Source: Tenrec ecaudatus
Taxonomy: Eukaryota > Chordata > Mammalia > Afrosoricida > Tenrecidae
DNA: 64,000 bases
Reading direction: 5' to 3'
Assembly: GCF_050624435.1 (NCBI RefSeq)
Contig: NC_134539.1
Coordinates: 49,632,001-49,696,000, forward strand
Below the pieces are notes generated by a model. That model was not told the DNA's origin, ran no database searches, and saw only the letters and a program-made list of their open reading frames with translations. Both the position numbers and the translations under genes were made by a program. Of this stretch, positions 1 through 10,600 are shown piece after piece (position 1 is the first letter of the stretch; the number at the start of each line of letters is the position of its first letter).

Positions 1-217
1 TGTTGGACAGTGTAAGACATGACAAAATAATATTAATTTATAGATTATCAAGGGTTCGTGAGGGAGGGGAGCGGGGGCGGGGGAATGATGCCAAGGGCTT
101 AAGCTGAAAGCAAATGTTTTGAGAATGATGATGGCAACAAATGTACAAATGTGCTTGACACAATGGATGTTTGCATTGTGATGAATTGTATGAGCTCCCC
201 AATAAAATGATTTAAAA
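1..217 (+). repeat. 3' end of L1-type tenrec repeat, cut by window edge
   Basis: Contains the family landmarks in order: a GACAAAATAAT block, a G-rich purine tract (about 60-85), AAATGTTTTGAGAATGATG, and a terminal CCAATAAAATGATTTAAAA. The same order recurs in about ten other places in this window. It begins before the window. The family is read as an L1 3' UTR or an L1-dependent derivative. Confidence 0.75.
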
Positions 218-790
218 TAATAATTTAGTATAGAATCAAGTACAACAGATTCAAATAAATTAAATCTAAATAAATTGAAAACTAAAAAGCATACGGACTT
301 CCTGAGAGTTTATACAACATGATATGGACTCCCTCTGCTGGTTCATAATAGCCATATCTCCCCGATACCCACAAAACCATTGAGAAACAGCAACAAAAGC
401 CAAAGGATTCATCTGAATTCACTTCTGTTCAGGGATGTTTCTCTGTGAATTTGTGCATCAAGCAAAGACAACACTAAAAGTGAATCCTTAAGTAACCAGC
501 AAACTATACGTGTTAATTACTGCCACTACTACAACAGAGGGAGGGGTAATTTTAAATTTATGATTTACTTGTGTTATACAGAAAGATTTCTCCCAAATTG
601 TCTCTCCCAAATATAGGCCAAACCCAAGACACTGCTTGCTACACATGGTAAATGACTGCAAACTAGGAGGGAGGTCAGCGAGTGTAGGTCGGAGGTTATT
701 CTCCGTAAGGGAATCTAGAGCAACCCTAAGTAGGGCCCACTCCCTTCTGATATTGTTCCCTTGAAGGAGGGCCAAAGGCAAGCCGGGACC
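218..790. other. no recognised gene or repeat
   Basis: AT-rich sequence without a convincing coding frame, splice-flanked exon or repeat that I can name. Short open frames here have no recognisable protein similarity. Confidence 0.5.
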
Positions 791-799
791 ACTCAAGTG

Positions 800-1215
800 T
801 GACTAAGGTTGGGCTGCTATATTGAATCTAGGGTCCAACCATCATGCTACACATGTACCCGTTCCCTCCCTTTACACCCCTAGGTCATCCCCCTCCTATT
901 GCTTCTATTGCCTATGTTACAACTCCTTCCTATGACATACATTGTTATCGGTAATCAGAGGGCTTGCAGCCCCCAAAGATCTATAAGTTTGGATTAGAAA
1001 TAAAACCTCCTGAGAGCTCTCTCCTGCCGCTCATCCCCCACCTCCGTGTGGACCATCAAGAGGAGCTGAGGTGAGCATGCTACCATGAAATGTGTCTGAC
1101 TCCTTTATTTTACTCTCTCTCCCATCTCTCCATTTCTCTATGACTTTACTATAATCTTTAGGTATCTTAACCGTACCATTGCGCCTACCGAACCCGTGAT
1201 AAATTTTGGGGGCTG
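800..1215 (+). mobile_element. fossil solo LTR, ERV1-like
   Basis: The layout is that of a retroviral LTR: a polyadenylation signal at about 999-1004, a pyrimidine-rich R/U5-like stretch, and TTTGGGGGCTGG at about 1204 resembling the start of a proline-type primer-binding site. No internal coding region follows. It is an old, broken fossil. Family assignment is by architecture only. Confidence 0.45.
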
Positions 1216-1744
1216 GCTATCCCCCACCTTTATTTACACTGCACTGTATACTTTTAAGTAGCACGTTTTCTTTACAAGTCAGACTTTTCTTAAGTTTTAG
1301 AGGGTTGTGACCCAAGATGAGTCCAACAGCGCAAAATCACAGAAGGTCGAGTGAACTGAGGGCAATACTATTACTTGTTTAAAGGTACTAAAGATTTTTT
1401 AAATAATATTATGCAATAAAATTCATACAAACTTTTAATTAACTGTAAAGACGCCATGTGTACTCAAATCAGAATCAGTCTGCTTCTAGCTTCCAGAACT
1501 AGAGGAATAGCTTTTCTTAGACTAACCCTGATTCACAAATAATTATAAATGCTGTACAAAATATTTTTAAAATCACTATTTAAAGACAATGGAGAGTGAC
1601 CAAAATCAAGCAGAAACTGTAACTGGTAAGATTTGAGGCCTTTGAATATCTTTATAACTTGAGAAGAGGTGCTCAGAGCATCCAGACAATTAGGGCAGAA
1701 ACCCAAGAAAAAAAGATAGAAAAAGTAAAGTCTAAAGCTTGCAT

Positions 1745-1875
1745 ATATGAGGAAACTTCACAAGGTTCATGGAAAAATGATGTGGTAGCAACTGTACAAT
1801 CCTGCTTGATGTGACTGAACTATGGGATGGTATGATATCTTTATTAGCTCCCAATAAAATAGTTTTGAAAAACAA
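1745..1875 (+). repeat. AATAAA-terminated retroposon 3' end, second family
   Basis: Ends with CCCAATAAAATAG and an A-rich tail. The preceding 70 bases resemble the end of the element at 7590-8138 (shared order: TGTACAAT, TTGATGTGA, TGAACTAT, GGTATGA). This looks like a different family from the G-tract repeat. Unnamed; probably an L1-lineage 3' end. Confidence 0.4.
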
Positions 1876-2395
1876 AACATTCATGGAAAAACAGCAATGA
1901 AAAGATATGGACTTTCCTCACAAACTTCATAAAGTCCCCTTGTAAAATCCACCACGGTTTTACTCACTGCTGGACTACATGTACGGGGGGCGGCGGGGGA
2001 GCTCAGGAAAAAACAAACAAACAAGCCGCAGTTACGTGGTGAGAACTAAGCAGCGATTTCTGCAGCTGTCTGCTAGAGCAAAGACACATTTCAGAGAAAT
2101 ACAACGGAACCCAGTCTCTAAAATATGTATTATTCATTATGTTCTGTATATAATTTTTTAAATTACTAAGTATATTGAGAAAAAGCAAAATGTGAACCAA
2201 ACTCAACAAAAAAGCAAAGAATAAAGAGAGGTCTGAAAATGGCCTGATGATGCAACTAGCTGACAAGGACCTAAATCAGCTCTTAGCAATATGGTCAAGG
2301 ACGTAAGAAAAATAAACAGGTATAACAAATAAAGGGGGTATCTGAGAAGAAAAAAGAAGGAAGCTTGGGAAAGAATCCAATGGAAAGCCTCGAAC
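1876..2395. other. no recognised gene; possible 5' part of the next repeat
   Basis: A-rich sequence with no recognised exon. The right-hand part (from about 2280) may be the upstream body of the L1-type repeat that follows, but no second copy in the window confirms this. Confidence 0.35.
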
Positions 2396-2399
2396 TTTA

Positions 2400-3445
2400 A
2401 AAAAGCACAACAACAGAAATAAGACTATGTGCCTATATTTATAGGTTTAGTATTAAAGTGGCGGAAGGACCTTGGGCCTCTACTCAAGCACTCCCTCAAT
2501 GCATGAATACTTTCTTTTATTAAATTGGCATTCTGTGATGCTCACCCTCCCGACACAACCGCTGAAGACAAAGCGGGTGAGTAAGCAAATGTGATGAAGA
2601 AAGATGATGGTGCCCGGCTATCAAAAGAGATAGTGTCTGGGGTCTTAAAGGCTTGAAGGTGAACAAGCGGCCATCTAGCTCAGAAGCAACAAAGCCCACA
2701 TGGAGAAAGCACACCAGCCTGTGCGATCACGAGGTGTCGAAGGGATCAGGTATAAGGCATCATCAGAAAAAAATAAAATCTTACCATAGTGAATGAAGGG
2801 GGAAGTGCAGAATGGAGACCCAAAGCCCATTTGTCGGTCACTGGAGATCCCCTTGCAGAGGGGTCTAGGGGAGGAGATGAGTCAGTCAGGGTGCGATGCA
2901 GCACTGATGAAGAATACAGCTTTCCTCCAGTTCCTAAATGCTTCCTTCCACCCTCCTCCCACCCCCCACTACCATGATCTGAATTCTACCTTGCAAGTCT
3001 GGATAGAGCAGAGGCTGTACACTGGTGCAGATAAGGAGCTGGAGGCACAGGGAATTCAGGGTGGATGATACCTTCAGGACCAGGGGTGTGAGGGGCGATA
3101 CTGGGAGGGTAGAGGGTGAGTGGGTTGGAAAGAGGGAACCGATTATAAGGATCTACATGTGACCTCCTCCCTGGGGGATGGACAACAGAAAAGGGGGTGA
3201 AGGGAGACGTGGGAGAGGGCAAGATATGACAAAATAATAATTTATAAATTATCAAGGGCTCATGAGGGAGGGGTGAGCAGGGAGGGAGGTGAAAAGAATG
3301 AGGACCTGATGCAAAGGGCTTTAAGTGGAGAGCAAATGCTTTGAAAATGATGAGGGCAAAGAATGTACAGATGTGCTTTACACAATTGATGTATGTATGG
3401 ATTGTGATCAGTTGTATGAGTCCCTAATAAAATGTTTAAAAAAAC
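2400..3445 (+). repeat. long copy of L1-type tenrec repeat (about 1 kb)
   Basis: The longest copy in the window. It runs from a block ending in TTTATAGGTTTAGTATTAAA through CACTCCCTCAATGCATGAAT, the CTCAGAAGCAACAAAGCCC block, CTCCTCCCTGGGGGATGGAC and the G-rich tract at about 3264-3300, to TCCCTAATAAAATGTTTAAA. Each block recurs in partial copies elsewhere. It shows no coding frame of note. A G-rich 3' UTR, a terminal AATAAA and variable 5' truncation in sister copies fit an L1 3' UTR or a non-autonomous L1 passenger. Confidence 0.7.
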
Positions 3446-3449
3446 AAAC

Positions 3450-4815
3450 ATTCACTGCATAGAACTGCGAGCATATTAGAAACTGCAGAACCCTTGTTAA
3501 ACTTGAAGTTAGAAGAGGAAAAGCAGGGTCAACAATATAGTTTAATAATAACAGACAAAACTTTTCCAAATTTGGTGAAAGACATCCAATTACCATCCCA
3601 AAAGATCAACAAACCCAAGCAAAAAAAAACTACCCTACACATATCAAGTCTGTAATGTAAAAACCAAGAGGCAATTTTGAAAAGAACCAGAGAAAACTTA
3701 CCTACTACATGCAGAATAGCAGCACCACAAAGGCAATGAGAGAAAATATTTGTACAACATTGAAGGGATGTTGCACAGTGGTGGCATAGTGGTTATGCAC
3801 TGGACTGTCATCAGCACGGTTGGCATTTCTAAACCACCAGCAGCTCCACAGGAGTAAGACTGGGCTTTCCATTGCTACACAAGGTTGTAGCCTCAGAAAC
3901 CCACAGGAGCTCACTACAAGTCAGCAACGACTCGATGGCAGCAAGCGTGGTTACCTGACACAGGACTTGTATCCAGATTCTTTTTAAGTCTCTCACAACT
4001 TAATATTAAAGATGACCCCAATTTCTAAAAATTCACCAAAGATTGGGACAAGTACTTCATAAAGAAAATTTACACTGACCACTTCATTACATTAAAAAAA
4101 CAAACACCACATCATTAATCACAGAACCAAGTCAGTCCACACCAGAATGCAGTGTCACTGCACACCCACTAGAATGAGTGGAATGAAAAAGACAGACAAT
4201 GCTGAATGCCGAGCAACCAGACTGTCACGTGTGGCTGGTGGGGATGGAAGAGAGTGTGGCAGTTTCCTTGTGAAGTTAACCATATTTTCAGGCACACCAT
4301 TCCTACTATTTATCCAAGAAAAAAAATTTTAATATGCCTACAAAAAGACTTTAGAACAAATGGTCATGGCAGCTTTATTTGCAAAAACCAAAGGAGGCAA
4401 TAATCTCGAAGTCCACAGCCAGGAGAATCAAGAAACAAACTGTGGTGTCATGAGATCATGGAATACTACTACACTGTAAAAAAGAATAAATTACTGACAC
4501 ATGCCCCAGCATGGTTGAAGAGTCGCAGGCATTGTAGTAGGTGAAAGAAGCTGAACACAAACAAGCAACACAATTAATGACCCCATTCATATAAGGTTCT
4601 AGAACAGATGAAACTAAGCTAAAAAACACACACACAGAACAATGGTGGGGTGGGGGGAGGCGCAGAAGACTGGGGAGAGACAAAGGCAGCCTTCAGTGAG
4701 ATGGAAATGTTTGCTATCGTTTGTGAAAAATATACAGCAAAGATGTGTGCATTTTATATGATTGAGCTATTGAACTGCACATGTCTATGTGCCAATAAAA
4801 CGGATTTAAAGAAAA
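3450..4815 (+). mobile_element. old L1 (L1M-type) 3' portion, interrupted by a SINE
   Basis: Matches the end of ORF2 and the 3' UTR of ancient mammalian L1 elements: CCAAATTTGGTGAAAGACAT near 3567, GGCAGTTTCCTTGTGAAGTT near 4257, ATGGCAGCTTTATTTGC near 4366, GGAATACTACTACACTG near 4460, and a terminal GTGCCAATAAAACGG near 4790. Coding capacity is lost. It is split by the AfroSINE at 3776-3950. Confidence 0.75.
3776..3950 (+). repeat. AfroSINE inside the L1
   Basis: Head GTGGCATAGTGGTTATGCAC carries the tRNA-derived promoter region. The middle has AAACCACCAGCAGCTCC, and the tail is CAACGACTCGATGGCAGCAA. It is full length for the family and inserted in the L1 3' region, so it is younger than that L1. 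Confidence 0.85.
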
Positions 4816-5525
4816 AGATCCGTGCGTTTTAATATATGTAAATTTTATCTAAGCATGTTTTTAAAAGTCATCAAATGGAGAAGAATGGATGAAACAGGAA
4901 TGGCAGAATGTGGCAGTGAAAGGTGAGCCCCAGTTGACTATGCTAATCTGCGTACTTTCATATTTTTGAAATTTTTCATAATGAAAGGTCAGGACAAATA
5001 AACAGAGTCGGCGGTGTTTTCCTGCAGCTGCACAGTCTAACGCCTCTTTTGAGCCTGCCTCCTCCTCCTCTGGTTGGCAATGAACATACACTGTTCATTT
5101 CCCAGACCACCAGTGCTCCCCAGCGCTTCACTATGATAGTCTTTTTTTATAAATGATAGTCTATGGTCAATAGCTACCACATCTATTCGAGAGCATAGTG
5201 CACCCATGTTCATTATATTGAGAGATTTTAAAACAAATTTTAATAGTTTATAAACAGCTGATTAAATTATGTCTATATACTTTCTTCTAACGTACACCTT
5301 CCTTTAAGATATATTATCTCTTATGCTGTTCATAGATAGAAGATGAAGATTGATATTGTATAAGAAGCCTAATGGATTTAACTATAATTGTCCCCTGCAT
5401 TTTAATATTTTGAGTCACTGAATCAGAGAATCGAACACAGCAAGCTAGTGAGGAGTACAGAAATACAGCAAACACGTGCATGATGTCTACTCGCCCTCAC
5501 CTTCTTCCTCTTGGCTCTAGATCAG
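4816..5525. other. no recognised gene or repeat
   Basis: AT-rich. Some L1-like snippets near 4960 are too short to assign. Confidence 0.4.
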
Positions 5526-5664
5526 CAGTTGGTTCTCAACCTGTGGGTCGAATGACCCTTTCACAGGGTCACCCAATTCATAACCATAGCTAAATGACAG
5601 TGATGAAGTAGCAACAAAAATGTTATGGTTGGGGGGGGGGGTCACCACGACATGAGGAACTAGA
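5526..5664. mobile_element. SPIN (hAT) element, one end missing
   Basis: Starts CAGTTGGTTCTCAACCTGTG, the SPIN terminal inverted repeat, followed by GGGTCG, GACCCTTTCACAGGGTC, a GATGAAGTAGCAAC block, GGTTGGGG and CACCACGACATGAGGAAC. The distal TIR seen in the copy at 54948-55137 is absent. The internal order is that of the short non-autonomous SPIN form. Confidence 0.8.
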
Positions 5665-6254
5665 GGAGAGGGTGGCAGTGTGAGGGAGGTGGAGCACATA
5701 CGGAGATTGTCCTCTCTCCATGTTCTTTGCCCCGTCTCTATACTCAGCATCCTTCCTTACACACCCTCATAAGAAGCTAGCTTCACTTAGATAACAAAAC
5801 CCAGGAACACTCTCTATTGACTGGAGGGCTTAGGGTCTAACATTTAAGTGGATGAGAAGGGGCGGGCTCCACTAAGCTTTCCAGCTGCCCAAGCCTCCTC
5901 CACACAGTTCTGATCGTCCAGGAGCCACTTTTATATCAGACAATGCATCTTTTAAAAAAAAATAGAATGCGTCTTACAATCACCTGCCTCAATACACATC
6001 AAAGGCAGCACATCCAAGAGCAATCTGTTTGATTGCTAATCCACCCTTAACGTGGTAACTCTCTTATACACGAAAGAAAAGAAATTTCATCAGAGCCAAG
6101 AATGAATAATAAATGTGCGGATGGGTCAAATATACACAAGGTCAGCATGCAGTTCAAACTTGATATGGAAAGGAAACAGAGGTTTTCTTCAAGTCTTTAC
6201 GCAGAAAATTAAATCCTAAGTGGGAGTTAGTATTTTTCAGAGATTAAACTTTTC
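5665..6254. other. no recognised gene or repeat
   Basis: Nothing with recognisable coding, RNA or repeat structure. Confidence 0.4.
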
Positions 6255-6405
6255 CCCAAGAGTTCTAGTGACATGTAACTCACATACCATACAACAGTTC
6301 ACTCACATCCGGAAGAGCTGTGTGACCATTACATCACCACAATCATTTTCTTCATCCTTTAGCCCCCGCCCTGTCCTCCAACCTCCCTGCCATGCCCCCG
6401 TGAAC
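6255..6405 (-). mobile_element. L1 3' UTR fragment, antisense
   Basis: Reads as the complement of the old L1 3' UTR: TAACTCACATACCATACAAC followed by AGCTGTGTGACCATTACATC and ACCACAATCATTTTC, the usual block order of antisense L1M 3' ends. Confidence 0.6.
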
Positions 6406-6879
6406 TGAAAGTTTTATAAAACATTTTCAGTAAGAACTCCCTGGCAGCAGACAATGCATCTAACTTGATATGCTTTAGAGAGCTCTACAACCGGGGAAAT
6501 GTATGTACAAGTTTTGGATCAAATAAAAATGAAGCCATGATATTGCCTGATGACAATATTAACTTTCAAAAAATGGGTTTCTGATGTCCAGTATAAGAGT
6601 GAGAAAAGACAGGGGTCACAATGGAACCTAAGGTCTACAAAGTAAATCATCTGAGCACAGATTAAAACACAGGATTAAAAACCATTAAAGATGTTGTATA
6701 GCTAATATAACATACTGAATTAGATACTGTACATCTAATATAATACTGATACTGAATTATCAAGGATTTCACTTTACGTAAATCCAGAATCAAGACCCAT
6801 GGAAGCAGCAGCCAAGAAATTAAATCATATAAAAAAAGAAATTAAGTGATATATTGTATTGGGCAAGTCTGCTGCAAAA

Positions 6880-7495
6880 GACTGACCTCCTTTTACGTGT
6901 TAAGGATGTCACTGTAAGGTCTAAGGTGTGCCTGACCCAAGTCTTGATGTTTTCAGTTGCCTTCTATGCATATGAGAGAAAGATGAGGCTTTCCCTTGCA
7001 CAGTTTGTCTTGGAAACCCACAGGGGCAGTTCTACCCGGTTACCCTGTCCTCTAAGGTTGCTCTGGGTCAGAATTACCCTGATGGCAGTGAATTTGAATT
7101 TTTATACGCATTTGATAGCTGGACACTGAATAAGGCAGACCAAAGAAGAACTGCTGTCTTTGACTTATGGAATTGGATATTGAAAACATGAGCATACCTT
7201 AGACTGCCAGAGAAACGAACAAATCTGTTTTGGAAAACATACAGCCAGAATTCTCCTTAGAAGCGAGGATGGTGAGACTTCATCGCATGTACTTTGGATA
7301 TGTAATCAGAAGGAACCAGTTCCTAGAGAAGGACATCATGCTTGGTAGAGGGTCAGCAAAACAGTGCAAGACTTTAAACAAGGTTGAATTAACAGAGTGG
7401 TTGCAACAATGGGCTCCAATACATAAAATTCTGAGCATGGCCCCAGACCACCAGGCAGTTTTTTCCTATTGCACATGAGGTCACTTGACCGGACG
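6880..7495 (+). mobile_element. RTE/BovB-type LINE, C-terminal coding and 3' end
   Basis: The plus strand encodes a remnant of the RTE C-terminal domain: translation of 7230-7478 includes FSLEARMVRLHRMYFGYVIR and LEKDIMLGR, then a degraded stretch before ATGGGCTCCA. These motifs match the end of Afrotherian RTE/BovB LINE ORFs. An AfroSINE 3' half interrupts it at about 6975-7095. Confidence 0.75.
6975..7095 (+). repeat. AfroSINE 3' half within the RTE LINE
   Basis: GAGAAAGATGAGGCTTTC, then GGAAACCCACAGGGGCAG, then a tail ending GATGGCAGTG. The head is missing. RTE sequence resumes directly after it. Confidence 0.7.
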
Positions 7496-7589
7496 ACATG
7501 TATCTGATTATGTCAGGGATGGAATTGTCTTCCCCCAAAAGAGAGGCCCTAAGCCCTATACATGTGAAAGTGACTTTGTTTGAAAACAA

Positions 7590-8138
7590 TTTATTTCTGG
7601 TTATCAGAATGAACGAGATCATTCCTAAATAGGGTGGGAATTGATGCTAATCAAATCTGAGTAGTGGGTTACAAACGGGGAAAGCAGAGAGACAAAAATG
7701 GAGATAGAAGAGACTTTGTGAAGATACCACTAGAAGCAGCGAAAGAAGGCCAGATTGCCAGCAGCCACCACAACCCGGGCAAAAGACACGGATCAGGTCC
7801 TCTCTAGAGGCCCCTCCGAGAAGTGGGTGCATAGTGATCACAGCTGATACAGGGGATGCGGGGGGGGGGGGGAGGGTACTGGGAGTGGGTGACAGGGAGG
7901 GAAGGGGGATTTCAAGAGTGGGAAATAAAGACAGGAGGGGTTAGGGAGTACTAGAACTAACTGTGATTGCACAACTTATTTTAAAGGCAATTTAACCAAT
8001 TGGGGGTGCTGTTCTAAAACTGATATGATCATGATTGTACAATTCTTGATATGATCGAATGATTGAACTATAGGAGTGTATGACTGAATAGCTACTGACA
8101 TGTAAATTATGTGCCAATAAAACTTTTTTTTTAAATGC
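7590..8138 (+). repeat. unnamed retroposon with AATAAA and A-tail
   Basis: Approximate unit ending TGTGCCAATAAAACTTTTTT, with a G-run at 7860-7872 and a polypurine stretch beside it. A 3' part of the same type is seen at 1745-1875. It resembles an L1 3' UTR in layout but not in sequence to the main L1-type family. The 5' end is unclear. Confidence 0.4.
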
Positions 8139-9120
8139 CCTCAGAAGGCATCGACACAGCCATTAACTTGATTTGAACTCTAGTCTCCAGGGCTGAGACC
8201 ATCAGTTTCTGTTCTTTACAGCCACGCAGGTGCTACTTTGTTCAGGTGATGAGAAGTGACAGAGTGCTGCCTGTGACCCGAAGCAAAGCTTGACATGGTT
8301 AAACATCTTCACTGTGACTGCAGTAATTGCCCTGTGCTAAATCCTAGTCAAAGGGGTTTAACACGTGGAGTCTTACCCATGAGAGAAATTACCTTGTCCT
8401 GAAGCATTGGCTGCCATCTTATTTTCTTTTCAATTACCTTCGGTAGCAAGTGGTCAACACTGTAGAATTACCTGTAACAAGAGGTGTACACACGTATAAG
8501 ATGCACCTTACTTTGATGGCAGGCAAGAAGTGGCCAAGAACAGCATGAAGAGTGTGCAGTTTTCTCTCTTCAGAAAGATGTACAGGAATGCCTCCAGGCT
8601 ACTGCAAGTGCAGTGCCAGGCCACCACGACAGAAGTGATAACGTGACAAAGTGAGCCACATGACTTTTTGGTTTCCCATTGTTTCTGAAAGTATGTCTGC
8701 ACTATGAGGAGTACAAGAGCATTAGGAACAAGTTTGGAATAATGTGACAATTACTAAAATGTCACACAGAGAAAAAATGCGAGCACATCCCATTTGGCAC
8801 AGTACCTTGCTCCACACAGGTCTGCCACAGACCTTCAACAGGTAAAAAAAAACACAGCACCTGTGAAGCATGATAAAGCAAGGTCTGCCTGTGCGTTTCA
8901 AACGCACACAGACAAATAACAAATGTAAACTCGGACTAATTACAGACAGCATGAACTATTTCAGTAAACAGAGCATGTTTATTCTTATAGCTGTTGCTAT
9001 CAACTATCAGCATTTGTCTTTAATATATACATTAAGCTATATTGACTAAGTACTAACAAATGTATCCACGACTCAGAGTGCGGGTCACAGTGCTGAAATG
9101 AAAAACCACCTACTGGCGGT
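8139..9120. other. no recognised gene or repeat
   Basis: No exon, RNA gene or named repeat recognised. It lies in the inferred INIP intron 1. Confidence 0.4.
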
Positions 9121-9129
9121 GCTTCTTGG

Positions 9130-9335
9130 AGGAGCTCTGGAGGGTTAGCGGTCATGAGCGCGGCTGCACACTGCAGGTCAGCAGTTCCAGACCAGCAGCA
9201 GCTCTGCTGGAAGACAGACAGGGCTTTCACCTCCTTGGAGTTACAGTCTTGGAAACTCATGGGGGTAGATCTGCCTTGCCTGTGAGTTGGTGCTGAGTCA
9301 GCATCAACCCCAGGACAATGGGTTTAGTTTGGGGA
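9130..9335 (+). repeat. AfroSINE
   Basis: Degraded head, then TGCAGGTCAGCAGTTCCAGA, GAGTTACAGTCTTGGAAACT and a tail ending GGGTTTAGTTT. Confidence 0.75.
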
Positions 9336-9370
9336 TAGTGCTTCTTTATGAAGGTCTCATGGTTAGAATT

Positions 9371-9548
9371 GGGCAGTTAATACAAGGTTAACAATTCAAA
9401 CCCACTAGCTGCTCCAAGAGAAGGAAGATGAGTCTCCCTGCTGTGGAAAAGATGTACAGCTTTGGGAATCCATGGAGCATGTCTACTCTGCCCCACAGGG
9501 TAGCTCTGATTCAGAATTGACCTAAGGGAAGTTGGTTTGCTTTTGGCA
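9371..9548 (+). repeat. AfroSINE, diverged
   Basis: Tandem to the previous copy. AACAATTCAAACCCACTAGC, GGAAGATGAGTC, CACAGGGTAGCTCTGATTCA and GTTGGTTTGCTTT follow the family order. Confidence 0.65.
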
Positions 9549-9639
9549 CGGTACCTCCTCATTCATTAAAAATAATAAACCATCTAGATGGGTGTAACTG
9601 TTTTTCCTGTGTGTGGTGTCGTTCTTTTCATGGAGGCCC

Positions 9640-9830
9640 CACTGGCGGGAGGGAAAGTGACCGAAGCAATCGACCTGACGTCTAGCGGCCAGCTCCCAAA
9701 TGAAGGGCTTCACAGGGGTGAAGCGGGGTGGGGAAGCATCCTACTGACAGAGGGGTGGCAACAATCGGCTCAAACATCATGGTGAGGCAGGCGCTCGCCC
9801 TGGCAGTGTTTCCAGACTAGAGTCACCCTT
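9640..9830 (+). mobile_element. RTE LINE 3' tail fragment
   Basis: GGTGGCAACAATCGGCTCAA, then a GGTGAGGCAGG segment, then GGCAGTGTTTCCAG follow the order of the RTE 3' coding tail seen at 7400 and 14470. Confidence 0.5.
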
Positions 9831-10307
9831 AAGGAGGAAGCCCTCACAAGTACAGCACGGACCCATCGCGGGGCAGCCTGCCAGAACCGGGTTGTCTCAC
9901 TTACAGATGGGGAACCGGGCCCAGGGCCAGGCTGGGACGCACACTTCGGCTGTCGCTTTCTCTTTTTAGGGCAAACACGATTCCAGCCATCAAAGAACAC
10001 AGAATCCCGTGGGACAATAACAGTCTCGTTCCACCAATCCCACTGAAAACATAAGGGAACAAAAGCGCGCTTTTCAAAAGCCCGCACACACCACGGGCCG
10101 ATTCGACTGGAGATGAGGGAGGTCCGGAGGGGCGCCCGGCAGGGCACGGGGCCCGGGAAGCCGGACGCTGCCTGGACTAACCGGACCAGCGGGGAGGCCG
10201 GGGCGGCGGCGCGGCGAGGAGCGTCTGGGGGCCAGGCCCCCGGGGAGACCCTGCCCCGCGAGGAGACCTGCGGCGGGCGGTCGGCAGGGCCCCGCCGCCC
10301 CGCCCCC

Positions 10308-10313
10308 ACTTAC
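10308..10313 (-). other. candidate 5' splice site, minus strand
   Basis: GTAAGT read on the minus strand after CTCCG, a near-consensus donor inside the CpG island. This is the main sequence support for a minus-strand first exon. Confidence 0.5.
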
Positions 10314-10600
10314 CGGAGACCTGGGGCCGCCCGGCACAGCTGGGCCGCGGGATCGCGGCTTCCTCACACGCGCGACCACCCGGAGACCCGCAGGCCGGAC
10401 GAGGGCCCGAGCGCCGCGCTACCCGCTTCTCGCCCTGGCCGCGCTTCCGCCTCCCGACCGACGTGCCCCGGCGGCGGAAGTCCCGCCTCGGACCGGCCCC
10501 CAGGGCTGCGGCCCGGGCAAATTCGTACGGTAACTGCCGCGTCGGCGCACTCACGGCACTTCCTTTCGGAGACGGGGAGGCGCAGAGGCTCACGGGAAAT
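10314..10600 (-). other. INIP: probable non-coding first exon of INIP
   Basis: INIP encodes SOSS complex subunit C, a roughly 104-residue nuclear protein that acts with INTS3 and the ssDNA-binding proteins NABP1/2 in the response to DNA double-strand breaks. No INIP coding sequence is visible here; I looked for the N-terminus MAANSSGQGFQ and did not find it. What is seen is a minus-strand splice donor, CCG followed by GTAAGT (first intron base 10313), inside the CpG island, with an alternative weaker donor GTGAGT (first intron base 10554). An exon ending at 10314 would be 5' UTR. The 5' limit is a guess. It could instead be an unrelated non-coding transcript. Confidence 0.4.

Noticed and set aside
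1-10300. INIP coding exons
   Set aside because: Searched by eye on the minus strand for MAANSSGQGFQ, LDKEKRKLL and the C-terminal LPRLDPE; none seen. They are assumed to lie outside the window.
9770-10309. 179-codon minus-strand open frame at the first CpG island
   Set aside because: It crosses the candidate splice donor, the translation is compositionally GC-driven, and it does not match INIP.
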